Shown here one piece after another: positions 10,546-19,855 of a stretch of 64,000 nt of DNA (within the stretch, counting starts at the first letter, position 1; every line of letters begins with the position of its first letter). The DNA is taken from contig JAFEEL010000007.1 in assembly GCA_018241125.1 (NCBI GenBank), positions 62,001-126,000 on the forward strand, written 5' to 3'. Source of the stretch: Pseudomonadota bacterium (GTDB lineage Bacteria; Pseudomonadota; Gammaproteobacteria; Xanthomonadales; Xanthomonadaceae). A program made the translations under genes and the position numbers. The notes beneath the pieces are model-generated. The model did no database searches and was not told where the DNA came from. It saw only the letters and a program-made list of their open reading frames with translations.

Positions 10546-12495
10546 TCAGCGGGCCGCGTTGGCGTTCATCGTCGCATTGCGCGACGAATCCAGATACTGC
10601 GCCGGGTAGTCCATGTTGGTGGTATGGCACTGGCCGTAGGTGTGGCCACGATTGACCGCGCCGGGCAACTGGTCGTAGGCGTACTCGGTCACGCCGTCGT
10701 TCGGATCGTCCAGCACCAGCTCGGCGCCCGCGTTGCACCAGCTCGGCCGCCACCAGTAGGTGGTGAACGAGGTGGTGTAGTAGTTGACCTTGGCGCGATT
10801 GGCGGTGGGAATGCCGGCCAGCCATGCCGATGCACCCGAGTAGGTCAGGCTGGAGTTGGAGCCACAGCCGACCCCGAACCACGAACCGATCGAAGCCAGC
10901 ACGCCGGCCAGATTGGTGCCCTGATAGGGTGATCCGACCGACTGGATCAGGCGCGAGCCGGAGGTGACGTAGTCCAGACCCGACCAGTAGTAGGTGTACA
11001 GGTGCAACGAGGCCAAGCCGCCCTGACTGTGCGCGACGATGCCGTAGTCGTGCCAAGTATTGCCGAAGGCCAGAATCTTGAGAGCGAACTGGTCATTGGT
11101 GCGGTTGGCGTTGGGATCGCTGAACACGGCCGCGTTGCTGAACTGCGATGCCGGCCAGACCAGACTGGAGCAGTAGCCGTGCACCAGCAGCAACTTCGAG
11201 CCGGTGCCCATCGTGTGCACCGGCGCCGCCGCCGGTCGTGGGCCCATGGTCATCGCCTCGTCGGGAGCCGCTTGCGCCTGGGTGGCGACCGACTGCGGCA
11301 CCGGCGGCAGCGACAACCCCATGTGCGATGCCGCTGCCAGTGTCACGAAGTTGTCGGGGTCTTCGATGCGAACGTTGCGCAGTTCGAAGGGCGCGTGCGC
11401 GCTGGCGCGGGCGACCCAGCGCTGATCGAGGCCAAGCGGGAAGCCGTTGCCGCTGCGCTCGGTCATGCCGCTGATCCACGCGACGGGAACCATCTTGCCG
11501 CCCGAGCCAGTACCCCAGACTTCGGCGTAGGCACGATAGTGACCGCGGCCGCCGGTTTCGCTGGCCGGCAGCGAGATTTCCACCCGGCCCGGTGTGGACG
11601 CCAGGCCCACCGCTTGCTCACTGCGCATCTGCAACGTCTGCGCAACGATCGGCACGATGTGTTCGGCGGTACGGATCTGGTGTTGCCCGTCCGGCCCGAC
11701 CGACTCGACTTGTACCTGCGCCAGGTAGTTGCCGACCGCCCGGGCCGGGAACTGCCCGCCCCAGGTGCCGTCGCGGGCCACGCCATCGCCGTGGCGCCCG
11801 TCGTCGGCCATCGGATACACCGAGACCGTACCGTCGGGCGCGGTCACGCGCAGGTTGGCGCGGACGATCTTGCCGGCGGCGTTGCCCAGCAGGTTGGTGC
11901 CGTTCGCGTTCAGATGCGAGAGCAGTGCGGCGATCTGCACGTTCTGCCCGACGAACTGGTGCGAACCGCTCGGATAGGACATCAGGCGCGTGGCCGGGTC
12001 GCCTTCCAGCAACAGGTAACCGCGCCCGGATGCCTTCGGATCGTTGCTGCGCAAGGTGATGTTCCAGCTGCCCGCGGGCAGCGAATCGAGCGCATAGGCG
12101 TCGGCCGGATAACTGGCACCGGCGATGCCGAACTGGGCATGCGTGGCCACGCCGGCGCTGTCGCGAGTGAGCGTCCTGGTCGCGCCGTCGGGGCCTCGCA
12201 ACTCCACTTGCAAGGCGGCGCCGTTGCCGGAAAACACCATGAAGTGCAGGTGTCCGCTCTCCGCCGGCAGGCTGCCGCTCCAGGCGCGACCACCACGGCC
12301 GTCGGGGCTCAGGGCGACTTGCAGCAGCGCGCTCTTGGATGAAATCGCGTTGGCGCCGGCAGCGATCGGCTGCATGGACGCAAACTCCGAGGGCGGCCCG
12401 GCCAGTTGCTTGTACTGCGGGTTGATCGCTGCCGCGCTGATCCCGCTGGCGGCGAGCGACACGGCAAGGGCAATGCACAGACCGGACGGCTTCAT
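10546..12495 (-). CDS. Secreted alpha/beta hydrolase, lipase-like (conditioned-medium-factor-like)
   Basis: This 649-residue exported enzyme has a signal peptide of about 23 residues (ending ISAAA). Residues about 40-400 hold beta-sandwich-like modules (a choice-of-anchor style region with DGRHGDGVARDGTWGG). The C-terminal 250 residues are an alpha/beta hydrolase: LLLVHGYCSS is the oxyanion-hole strand and the nucleophile elbow is AHSQGG with S490; aspartates in LDDPNDGVTE and a histidine in NRGHTYGQ are candidates for the rest of the triad. It resembles proteins annotated conditioned medium factor or lipase. The start is set by a GAGG ribosome-binding site (12503-12506), seven bases before the ATG. 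Confidence 0.75.
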   Translation of the reverse strand: MKPSGLCIALAVSLAASGISAAAINPQYKQLAGPPSEFASMQPIAAGANAISSKSALLQVALSPDGRGGRAWSGSLPAESGHLHFMVFSGNGAALQVELRGPDGATRTLTRDSAGVATHAQFGIAGASYPADAYALDSLPAGSWNITLRSNDPKASGRGYLLLEGDPATRLMSYPSGSHQFVGQNVQIAALLSHLNANGTNLLGNAAGKIVRANLRVTAPDGTVSVYPMADDGRHGDGVARDGTWGGQFPARAVGNYLAQVQVESVGPDGQHQIRTAEHIVPIVAQTLQMRSEQAVGLASTPGRVEISLPASETGGRGHYRAYAEVWGTGSGGKMVPVAWISGMTERSGNGFPLGLDQRWVARASAHAPFELRNVRIEDPDNFVTLAAASHMGLSLPPVPQSVATQAQAAPDEAMTMGPRPAAAPVHTMGTGSKLLLVHGYCSSLVWPASQFSNAAVFSDPNANRTNDQFALKILAFGNTWHDYGIVAHSQGGLASLHLYTYYWSGLDYVTSGSRLIQSVGSPYQGTNLAGVLASIGSWFGVGCGSNSSLTYSGASAWLAGIPTANRAKVNYYTTSFTTYWWRPSWCNAGAELVLDDPNDGVTEYAYDQLPGAVNRGHTYGQCHTTNMDYPAQYLDSSRNATMNANAAR

Positions 12496-12502
12496 GGGCG
12501 AA

Positions 12503-12506
12503 CCTC
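12503..12506 (-). promoter_or_regulatory. Ribosome-binding site of the lipase-like gene
   Basis: GAGG seven nucleotides upstream of the ATG at 12495 supports that start over the longer frame from 12621, whose extra residues have no signal-peptide character. Confidence 0.55.
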
Positions 12507-12667
12507 GTGTGGGCGGGGTTGATTTTTTTGGAGTGGAGATCCGGGGCGCGGGCAATTGCTGCTTGCGATTGCGCAGCAAATGACCGCGGAAAACCGTGTC
12601 CCCGCACGCAAAGTAGCGCACCGGCGCGCAGCGGTGGGTGCACGTTGCGTTGCCGATTCGGCAACGA

Positions 12668-13753
12668 TCACGATCCAGTGTTGCGTTGCAACAGGGGGCT
12701 TCCGGTACGCTCGCCGTGCGTGCGCAAGAAGCGTTCGCGATCTTCCGCCAGCGCCGCCTTGAACGGTGCTTCCAGCGGGCCGCCCGCAGCCAGCGCCGCC
12801 ATCCGTTCCAGTCCGACCTTCACCAAGTCGATCAATGCCTTGACCTTTTTCGAAGGCGCGTGCTTGTGGCGCAGTGCCGCCATCAGCACGATCGGCTGGA
12901 AGCGCCATTGCGGCAGCACCCACTCCAGCCGGCACGGCTTGCGCGCATCGGCGAGGTAGGCCAGCGGTGCCCGCGCGATGCCGCCACCGGCCATCGCCGT
13001 CATGTAGGTCACGCGCAGGTCGTCGGTGAGCAGGGTGGGGCCGGCGACCGGTACCACGCACTCCGCGCCATGCGGCCCGTACAGGCGCCACGGGATCGGA
13101 TTGCCGCGCCGGGACACGGCGCGAATCGAACGCAGCGCGGCCAGATCCTCGGGCGCCGACGGTCGGCCCATGCGATCCAGGAACTCCGGCGCGGCCGCCA
13201 GCACGGTCGGTTGCAATCCGAGCACGAGATCGCCCGGATGGCGCTCGGGGTCGTCGGTCAGGAACAGGCTGGCGTCGAGCGCCTTGGCATTCAAATCCAC
13301 CGAGCGGTCGGACAGGTAGATTTCCAGATTCAGCGCCGGATGCCGCGAGCCGATTTCCACCAGGTCGGCGAGGATGCCCATCTCCACCGCAGCGGTGGGG
13401 ATGCTCACGCGCAAGGTCCCGTGCAGGTGCTCGGTGGCGGCGCTGACGCTCGATTCGGCCTCGCGCAGTTGCTGGCAGATGCTGGCCGCGCGGGCGTGGA
13501 ACTCGCGGCCTTCGCCGGTCATCGCCAGCGTGCGGCTGGTGCGATCGAGCAAGCGGGCGTGCAGGTGATCTTCCAGCGCCGACAGGCGCTTGCTGATCGC
13601 CGACGTGGACATGCCCAACACCTGCCCGGCACGGGTGAACGAGCCGCACTCGACCAGTTGCACGAACACTTCCAGATCCTGCACCCGCCAGTGCGCCAAA
13701 CTCCGGGACTTTCCCCGCACGCTCTCGCGCACAGCGCTCACGATTCTGCCCAC
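12668..13753 (-). CDS. LysR-family transcriptional regulator
   Basis: An N-terminal winged helix-turn-helix (FVQLVECGSFTRAGQVLGMSTSAISKRLSALE, shown here only as its family pattern: FTRAG, SAISKRLSALE) is followed by a periplasmic-binding-protein-like effector domain (HLHGTLRVSIPTAAVE onward). The frame opens with GTG at 13753; later GTGs at 13741, 13732, 13720 and 13684 are alternatives, and 13684 gives the family's usual N-terminal length. The 3' end of the VOC gene overlaps its beginning by 16 bp, so the two genes are probably co-expressed. Its targets are unknown. Confidence 0.85.
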   Translation of the reverse strand: MGRIVSAVRESVRGKSRSLAHWRVQDLEVFVQLVECGSFTRAGQVLGMSTSAISKRLSALEDHLHARLLDRTSRTLAMTGEGREFHARAASICQQLREAESSVSAATEHLHGTLRVSIPTAAVEMGILADLVEIGSRHPALNLEIYLSDRSVDLNAKALDASLFLTDDPERHPGDLVLGLQPTVLAAAPEFLDRMGRPSAPEDLAALRSIRAVSRRGNPIPWRLYGPHGAECVVPVAGPTLLTDDLRVTYMTAMAGGGIARAPLAYLADARKPCRLEWVLPQWRFQPIVLMAALRHKHAPSKKVKALIDLVKVGLERMAALAAGGPLEAPFKAALAEDRERFLRTHGERTGSPLLQRNTGS

Positions 13754-14100
13754 ACGGCCAATTCGTTGCCGCCCGGTTCGCGGAAGTGGAACCGCCGACC
13801 ACCGGGGAACGCGAAAATCTCACGCGTGATCGTCGCGCCGGCGGCCATGACCTTGGCGCGGGTGTCTTCCAGATCGTGCGTGAACAACACCACCAACGGG
13901 CTTTGCGGTCGGTGCTCGCGATCGGCATTCAGCCCGCTGCCCACACCGCTGCCGGAGGTGTCGGCGTAGCTTTCGCCCCAGTCTTGATACGTCCAGCCGA
14001 ACGCCTGCCCGAAAAACGTCTTGGACGCCGCCAGCGCGGCGGCATCGGCAACCGGCAACTCGATGTAGTCGATCTGGTGGTGCTGGTGCGTCACGGGCAT
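13738..14100 (-). CDS. VOC (glyoxalase/bleomycin-resistance fold) family protein
   Basis: This 120-residue single-domain protein has the beta-alpha-beta-beta-beta fold of the vicinal oxygen chelate superfamily. It begins with IDYIELPVAD and ends with FPGGRRFHFREPGGNELAVWAE, the usual metal-side strand. The FGWTYQDWGESYADT segment is common in small VOC proteins of proteobacteria. The substrate is unknown. The ATG at 14100 starts immediately before the conserved region. It overlaps the lysR start, suggesting the regulator and the enzyme form one unit. Confidence 0.85.
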   Translation of the reverse strand: MPVTHQHHQIDYIELPVADAAALAASKTFFGQAFGWTYQDWGESYADTSGSGVGSGLNADREHRPQSPLVVLFTHDLEDTRAKVMAAGATITREIFAFPGGRRFHFREPGGNELAVWAES

Positions 14101-14233
14101 CCCCTTGCGCGGCGCGCAGAGGACACTGTACGGCGCGGGGGCGCCCCGGCGCCCGCTGCAGTGCGGCATGGTGCCCCTTGCACGATTGCTGCCGGCGGTT
14201 ACCATCCTCCTCGTAGCCAAAACGGGGGCTGCA

Positions 14234-17074
14234 GTGCGCTGGGTTCGGGTCGCTGTCGTCATGTTTGCCTGCGCGCTGTTCGCGGCGGTGGTGCGGGCCG
14301 AAGAGCCGATGCTGGCGCGCCTGTCGCCGGATCTGGCGGTGTTCCCGCAGTTCTTCAGCGTGGCGCAAGGAACCGACCGGCAACTGTACGTCGGCGGCAT
14401 CGACGGCATCTTGCGCAACGACGGCGGGCGCTGGATCTGGGAGCACAGCCCGAAGCCCGGGCCGGTGCGCGCCTTGCTGGTGGATGCGCGCGGGCGGGTC
14501 TGGTACGGCGGCAGCGACAGTTTCGGTTATCTGCAGACGCTGCCTACCGGCGAGCAGCAGTATGTGGATCTCGCGCCGCAGTTCTCTGCGGATCTGCACG
14601 GCGAGCAGTTCTCCGATGTCTGGCGGGTCGTCCAGTATCGCGGGCTGTTCTGGTTTCAGGCGCTGCGCGATCTGTTTGCGGTCGATGCGCAGGGGCACCG
14701 AGTGGGGTACTGGCATCGCGACCAGCGCTTCGGCTTCGTCGGTGCGGTGCACGGAGACCTGTGGGTGCAGTGGCGCGGCGAGGGCATGCGCCGCTGGGAC
14801 GGCAAGCAGTTCACCGCGGTGCCCGGCACGCAAGCGTTCGCCGCACCGTATGTCTACGACCTGTTCTCGTTGCCCGACGGCGGATTGCTGGCCCATCAAC
14901 CGGGGAAGGGTTTGTTTTTCTGGCGCGCTGGGGCGACTGCCGCGATTGCCGATGCCGCGCCGGGTGACGACATGGCGCATATCCAGACTGGTGTGGCCAT
15001 TCCTGGCGGTCGCTTCGCATTTGCCGGCGACGACGGGCGCTTGCGCATTTTCGATCTGGCGCAACGCCGATTCCAGAGCACCCCGATCGGCCACAGCTTC
15101 ATCAGTCAGGTCACGCTCGACCGTGATGGCGCGTTGCTGGCAGTGGACAACAGTGGGGTCGTGCGTCTGCGCTGGCCTCCGCGATGGTCGCGCTATGGCG
15201 ACAGCGACGGTGTGGCCGGCGATGTTCACGCCATCGATGCGATCGATGGCGATCTGTACCTGTGCGGTAGCGCCGGCGTGCAGTCCACGCATCTGTCGTC
15301 GGGCGTGCCGATGCTGCCGGTGCAGGATCGAAAATGGTCCGTCGGCGAGTGCTGGCAGGTGGTCAAGGAGAATGACGCTTTGCTGGTCGCCGGATCGCTG
15401 GCGCTGGCGCAGATCACCGGCGATCACGAAAAGCTGGTTTCGCGCGACGACCTGTATCCCCGCGCGTTGCTGGTCGATCCAGCCGACCGGTCGCGTCTGT
15501 GGGTCGGCACCGAGCACGGCGCGGCCTTGTTTCATCTCGATGCGAGCGGTATCAGCGAGGTTGGGGAGTTGGGCCAGATCGGCTGGCGTGCGGCGACGTT
15601 GGCGCCGGCCCCGGGTGGTGCATGGGTCGGCAGCGACAATCACGGCTTGGCGCTGGCCCGAGCGGATGCAAAAGCGCCGCAGGGCTTCACTTTGCAACCT
15701 TGGGGCGCCGATCGTGGGGTACTTGCGGGACCCAGCGGCGAGGTGCAGGTTTCGGCGCTGCCAGACGGCGTTTATGCCAGTTCGCAACGCGGGTTGTTCC
15801 GTTATCGCGACGGGCGCTTCGTGCCCGACGATGCCGGTGGACTGGCACCGTTGCTGGCCGAGGGCGAGGTGGTGCGGCTGCTGTCGGCGCAAGACGACGA
15901 CCGCTGGGCGTTCAGCTATCACACCGTGTTCCGCAAGGCGCGTGGCGGGCGCTGGCGGGTGGTGCTGGTCGGTGATCCGAACATCGGCGCCATCGAGTCG
16001 TTGCTCGATGAGCCCGGTAACGACGCCCTCGTCGGAACCTCGGGTCAACTGCTGCGCTTCCACGTTGCCGACGGTTCGGCGGGCGAGGGCAAGTCCGGCG
16101 GCGTGCGCGTGACCGCGATGCGTCTGGAGCGCGGTGGTGAGCCGGCGCAGTTGCTCGCGCTCGACCGCCCGCCGCAGGTGATGGCCAGTGGCGGCGGCAT
16201 CGATTTCGACTTGGGTTTCACCGACTTCGCAACCGGCGCCGACAAGCAGTATCAGGTCTGGATGGAAGGGCTGTCGAAGAGCTGGTCGGCGTGGAGCCCG
16301 CAGGCCAGTTACCGCTTTTTCGCATTGCCGCCGGGGCGATATGCGCTGCACATCCGCGCACGCGGTGCCGACGGCGGTCCGGTCGATGGGGTGCCATTCG
16401 CGTTCTCGATCGTACCGCGGTGGTACGAGCGGGCGATGGTGATTCCCTTGTTGATCGTGGGCGTCTGCGCGCTGGTCGCGGCCGCCTTGATCCAGCGCCA
16501 GCGCCTGCGCGTGCGGCGTCTGCGCCTGCGCAACCGCGAACTGGATCGGTTGGTGCGCGAACGCACGCTGGATCTGGAGCGATTCAATCTGCGCTTGCAG
16601 GACTTGGCCGATCGCGACGGCCTGACATGCATCGCCAACCGGCGCCGTTTCGACGCCTTCCTCGGCGAATGCCTGCCGCGGGCGACCGGGCGTGGGCAGG
16701 CGCTGGGGCTGGCGATGGTCGATGTGGATCACTTCAAGCGCTTCAATGACGGTCACGGTCATCAAGCCGGCGACGACATCTTGCGCAAGGTCGCATGCCT
16801 GCTGCGCGATGGCGTGCGCGGCGACACCCTGGTGGCGCGCTACGGCGGCGAGGAGTTCGCATTGGTCGCGCCCGGTTGCGACTTGGCGGCAATGCGTGAA
16901 CTGGCCGAACGCCTGCGGGCACAGATCGCGGCCAGCGATCTGGGCGTGACGGTCAGCATCGGCATCTGCGCGCTCGACCCGGGCCTGCCGGAAAGCGCGC
17001 ATGTGTTGCTGGCGCGCGCCGACGCCGCGCTGTACCGGGCCAAGGAAGGCGGCCGCAACCGCGTCATCGCCTGA
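14234..17074 (+). CDS. Diguanylate cyclase with two-component-regulator beta-propeller sensor
   Basis: This protein makes cyclic di-GMP. A signal/TM segment near the N-terminus (VVMFACALFAAVV) exports a large sensor of about 690 residues: ligand_beta repeats (QLYVGGIDGIL, RLWVGTEHGAALF) and a Y_Y_Y domain. A TM helix (VIPLLIVGVCALVAAALI) and a short coiled coil follow, and then a GGDEF domain with the active GGEEF at about 871-875. Five residues ahead of it RGDT replaces the RxxD inhibitory site, so product inhibition may be lost. The GTG at 14234 after a G-run is taken as start (946 residues); ATG at 14168 and 14105 are alternatives. Confidence 0.88.
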   Translation: MRWVRVAVVMFACALFAAVVRAEEPMLARLSPDLAVFPQFFSVAQGTDRQLYVGGIDGILRNDGGRWIWEHSPKPGPVRALLVDARGRVWYGGSDSFGYLQTLPTGEQQYVDLAPQFSADLHGEQFSDVWRVVQYRGLFWFQALRDLFAVDAQGHRVGYWHRDQRFGFVGAVHGDLWVQWRGEGMRRWDGKQFTAVPGTQAFAAPYVYDLFSLPDGGLLAHQPGKGLFFWRAGATAAIADAAPGDDMAHIQTGVAIPGGRFAFAGDDGRLRIFDLAQRRFQSTPIGHSFISQVTLDRDGALLAVDNSGVVRLRWPPRWSRYGDSDGVAGDVHAIDAIDGDLYLCGSAGVQSTHLSSGVPMLPVQDRKWSVGECWQVVKENDALLVAGSLALAQITGDHEKLVSRDDLYPRALLVDPADRSRLWVGTEHGAALFHLDASGISEVGELGQIGWRAATLAPAPGGAWVGSDNHGLALARADAKAPQGFTLQPWGADRGVLAGPSGEVQVSALPDGVYASSQRGLFRYRDGRFVPDDAGGLAPLLAEGEVVRLLSAQDDDRWAFSYHTVFRKARGGRWRVVLVGDPNIGAIESLLDEPGNDALVGTSGQLLRFHVADGSAGEGKSGGVRVTAMRLERGGEPAQLLALDRPPQVMASGGGIDFDLGFTDFATGADKQYQVWMEGLSKSWSAWSPQASYRFFALPPGRYALHIRARGADGGPVDGVPFAFSIVPRWYERAMVIPLLIVGVCALVAAALIQRQRLRVRRLRLRNRELDRLVRERTLDLERFNLRLQDLADRDGLTCIANRRRFDAFLGECLPRATGRGQALGLAMVDVDHFKRFNDGHGHQAGDDILRKVACLLRDGVRGDTLVARYGGEEFALVAPGCDLAAMRELAERLRAQIAASDLGVTVSIGICALDPGLPESAHVLLARADAALYRAKEGGRNRVIA

Positions 17075-17212
17075 GGCGCGACGCGCCTGAACGCGGCCTG
17101 TGCCGGTGCCCGGCAGGCGACGGGCGGTAGTTGCAACGGCGGCGATCGCGGCGCAGCGTGACACGGTGCGTGGTTCGATCGCGGCCACGCGATCAACCGT
17201 GAGGTGGCCACC

Positions 17213-17779
17213 ATGCGCGCGTGCTGGATGTTCGGACTGGCCCTGCTGCTGCCGACGCTGGCGTCGGCTGGATCGAGCGGGCCGCGCGATGGTGCGCGCT
17301 TCAGCCCGCCGCCGCCGCCCGCGCCTCCCAGCGGCCCCCATTATATTTCCCCGGGCGCGGCATTGAGCAACCCGCCAGTCACGTCCAACCCGCAAGTCGG
17401 TGGCAGTGGGTGGCATGGTCATCGTTACCGCGGCGGCGGTTATTACTATCCGTTGTTCTACGCCGGCAGTGCGCCGTCAGCGGACGACGCCAACGATCAA
17501 CCACCGCCGCGCACCCAGTACGTGCCGGTTCCGTACCCGGTGGTGGTCGCGCCGCCGCCGCCCCCGCTACCGAAAACGCCACCGCCGATCGTGCGCTACG
17601 CCAGCAATGGCGAGCCGATCGACATCCCCAAGGGCGCGCGCGTGAGCAGTGGCTCGGTCTACAAATACCAGCAAGGCGGGGAGAGCGTCTACACCGACAG
17701 CCCACCGGCAGGTGCCCACGCCACCTTGTTGTTCGACTACACCGAGGCGGTCGCACCGGCGCCGCAAGCGCGCCGTTGA
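17213..17779 (+). CDS. Secreted proline-rich protein with DUF4124-like C-terminus
   Basis: This 188-residue exported protein has a signal peptide ending near LASAGSS, a proline-rich stretch (PPPPPAPPSGP), a Gly/Tyr-rich segment (RGGGYYYPLFY), a second proline run and a C-terminal module (VYKYQQGGESVYTDSPPAG) resembling DUF4124, found in small periplasmic proteins. The function is unknown. The ATG at 17213 has GAGGTGG about seven bases ahead; a GTG three codons earlier is possible. It converges on the histidine phosphatase gene with only seven bases between stop codons. Confidence 0.7.
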   Translation: MRACWMFGLALLLPTLASAGSSGPRDGARFSPPPPPAPPSGPHYISPGAALSNPPVTSNPQVGGSGWHGHRYRGGGYYYPLFYAGSAPSADDANDQPPPRTQYVPVPYPVVVAPPPPPLPKTPPPIVRYASNGEPIDIPKGARVSSGSVYKYQQGGESVYTDSPPAGAHATLLFDYTEAVAPAPQARR

Positions 17780-17786
17780 AGCGGCT

Positions 17787-18410
17787 TCATGGTGGGCCCG
17801 GACACTGCTCGGGCTGGCCGTCGAGCCCTTCGATCTGGCGCGAAAACACCGCGTGTGCGCCCTTCGCGTCGCGCTCGATGCGCACCACGTAGATGCCGTC
17901 GAAATCGTCGTAATGCCACGCCGGCACCGTAGACGCGTCGCCGCCATTGCCGGCGAGCAAGGCGCGCGCGATCTTGACCAGTTCCACGTGCTCCCAGGCG
18001 ACCACCACGAGCGACGTACGGTACCGCGGCTTCTCCAGTTGCGTCACCAGCGCCTGCGTCTGCGCGTAGCCGAACTGGGTGTTCACCGGCAGACCGAAGC
18101 GAATCGCCGTGGGCTCGATGGTCGCCAGCGGGCGCACGTAGTCGTAGACGATGCCGTGATCCCGCTTGGACTGCGCCGGGCTGGGCGCAAAGATGGCGTC
18201 GGGCTTGCCGAACCGATCGTGGATGACCTGGGGCAGGGCCAGTGCGCGGTTCAGGCCTTGGCATGCCAGTTGCCCCAAGCCTGCGGCTGGCTTTTCGCCA
18301 TGGCGCACCATCACGATGGTCTGCGTGTCCGCGGCCCGCGCGACGTGGGCCGCGGCAAGCAAGGCGGCGAGCATCCAGGCCCCCGCAACGCGGTACCGGA
18401 CTGGCGGCAT
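17787..18410 (-). CDS. Periplasmic histidine phosphatase superfamily protein
   Basis: This 207-residue protein has a signal peptide (cleavage near ARAAD, residue 27) and the branch signature VMVRHGEKP, whose H37 would be the phosphorylated residue. A second catalytic histidine is likely in VVVAWEHVEL. The length matches short exported members whose substrates are not known. A ribosome-binding site (18417-18423) fixes the ATG at 18410. It is divergent from the desaturase-like gene. Confidence 0.85.
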   Translation of the reverse strand: MPPVRYRVAGAWMLAALLAAAHVARAADTQTIVMVRHGEKPAAGLGQLACQGLNRALALPQVIHDRFGKPDAIFAPSPAQSKRDHGIVYDYVRPLATIEPTAIRFGLPVNTQFGYAQTQALVTQLEKPRYRTSLVVVAWEHVELVKIARALLAGNGGDASTVPAWHYDDFDGIYVVRIERDAKGAHAVFSRQIEGLDGQPEQCPGPP

Positions 18411-18416
18411 GGTGAT

Positions 18417-18423
18417 CTCCCTT
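18417..18423 (-). promoter_or_regulatory. Strong ribosome-binding site of the histidine phosphatase gene
   Basis: AAGGGAG lies six nucleotides ahead of the ATG at 18410 and supports that start. Confidence 0.6.
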
Positions 18424-18490
18424 ACTGTGAATAGAGCGGGTTAATGGTTGGCGCGGTAGGATACCGGCCTTTGTGCCAACAACACGCGCC

Positions 18491-19156
18491 ATGATGACGA
18501 GCATAGCCCCCGGCCCGGACGCCCCCGATCGCCTCGCCACCGCCGCCGGAGCTTCGCCTCGGGGCTGGTGGAAGCGCTGGCTGGACTCGCTCGAGCGCCT
18601 GTCCACTACCCGCGCCAACAACCGGGTGAGCATGGTGCTGGACGTGATCACCGCGATCGCGTTGCTGGCCGCAGGTGCCTGGCAGCAGCATGTGCGCCTG
18701 TTGCCGGCGCTGGCGGTGATCGCGATCGGCCTGCTCGCCTTCAGTTGGATCGAATACGTCTTCCACCGCTGGATTTTCCATGGCGACAAGACTCTGGACG
18801 CCTTCCGCAAGGGCCACGAGAATCATCACGTGAACCCGTTGACCGATGCCGCGCTGCCGTTTTTCCTGCCACCGGCGATCGTGCTGTTGCTGGTCGGGCT
18901 GCTCGCCCTGGCCATGCCGCTGGGCTACGCGTTGTTGTTGATGGGCGCGGTGGCGCTGGGTTATGCCTGCTACGACTGGGGCCACCTGATCATGCACATC
19001 CGGCGTTTCCGCAACCCGTGGTTGCGCAAGTGGGCGTCTTACCACCACATCCATCACTACCACCCGGACTACAACTTCGGCGTCACCTCGCCGTTGTGGG
19101 ATTACGCCTTCGGCACGCTGTACGTTTCGGCGTCGCGCAAGCCGGCGGTACGCTGA
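18491..19156 (+). CDS. Sterol desaturase / fatty acid hydroxylase superfamily membrane protein
   Basis: This 221-residue integral membrane di-iron enzyme has four hydrophobic segments and the family's histidine clusters: HRWIFH after the second helix, GHENHH, and a late YHHIHHYH followed by PDYNFGVTSPLWDYAFGT, the conserved C-terminal region. Members hydroxylate or desaturate lipids, sterols or carotenoids; the substrate here cannot be told. The ATG at 18491 is taken; a GTG at 18473 and a second ATG at 18494 are possible. Confidence 0.85.
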   Translation: MMTSIAPGPDAPDRLATAAGASPRGWWKRWLDSLERLSTTRANNRVSMVLDVITAIALLAAGAWQQHVRLLPALAVIAIGLLAFSWIEYVFHRWIFHGDKTLDAFRKGHENHHVNPLTDAALPFFLPPAIVLLLVGLLALAMPLGYALLLMGAVALGYACYDWGHLIMHIRRFRNPWLRKWASYHHIHHYHPDYNFGVTSPLWDYAFGTLYVSASRKPAVR

Positions 19157-19198
19157 GCGGTTGCGGCGCCGGCGGGGTGTTGCCGCGCGCGGCATGTG

Positions 19199-19819
19199 TC
19201 AGTTGCGCGGCTGGGTTGGTGTGGCTGGAGGCATCGGTGCCGCAGGTGCTTGTGGCGGGTGGATGCTGGCATGCCGCTGACTGGCAGATCGACGACAGTC
19301 TGTGTCCGCGCCGACATGCAGCGCCGCGTAGGGCTTGAAAGCGGGCAGGGCTGCGGCGAGATTGTCTTGGGTTGCCTGCAGGGCGTCGAGGTTGTCGCAA
19401 ATCGCCAGCGCTTTGGCTTGGACTTTCCTGCCGCGATCATCGCCGCCCGACGGATCCTTGCCGCCACCGGCCGAATGCGATCCTGATACGGCATCGGCCA
19501 CTGAATGCGCCGCCAGCTTCACCCCGGCAACGCCGGTGGCGATGCCGGCGGAGCGCACGCCCGCCAATTGGTCGTGCCAGCGCTTGAGCAGGGCCTGCTG
19601 GGCCGGCGTGGTGGCGATCGCCTTGCCGCCGATCCGCAGGCTGCCGTCGGCGTCGATGACCGCGTCCGGCAAGCCCTTGGCGCTGATCGTGGCCACGTCA
19701 TTGCGCAAGACCACGGCATGGCCGCTATCGTCGCTGATGTAGGTGGTTCCGCATCCGGACAGTCCGGCGGCGAGGATCGCGGCTGCTACGGCGACCCGCA
19801 GGAGTGGGTTGGTTTGCAT
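19199..19819 (-). CDS. Putative lipoprotein, possibly DUF2884 (YggN)-like
   Basis: This 206-residue product has a lipobox LSGC at about residue 23. The mature part starts with a segment like YggN-family proteins (VVLRNDVATISAKGLPDAVIDADGSLRIGGKAI and then TPAQQALLKRWHDQ, here cut to their gist), followed by an Ala/Ser linker and a helical region with two cysteines. The tail is Pro/Ala-rich. It starts 36 nt after the ABC permease stop on the same strand and may be the last gene of that operon. The family assignment is tentative. Confidence 0.65.
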   Translation of the reverse strand: MQTNPLLRVAVAAAILAAGLSGCGTTYISDDSGHAVVLRNDVATISAKGLPDAVIDADGSLRIGGKAIATTPAQQALLKRWHDQLAGVRSAGIATGVAGVKLAAHSVADAVSGSHSAGGGKDPSGGDDRGRKVQAKALAICDNLDALQATQDNLAAALPAFKPYAALHVGADTDCRRSASQRHASIHPPQAPAAPMPPATPTQPRN

Positions 19820-19855
19820 GAGTGCGGATTCCTTGCAGGATAGACCGGGCCGGTT

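Noticed and set aside
13820-17422. 1200-codon open frame opposite the diguanylate cyclase gene
   Set aside because: It lacks any recognisable domain and mirrors the plus-strand gene, which has clear GGDEF and propeller motifs; long antisense frames are expected at this GC content.
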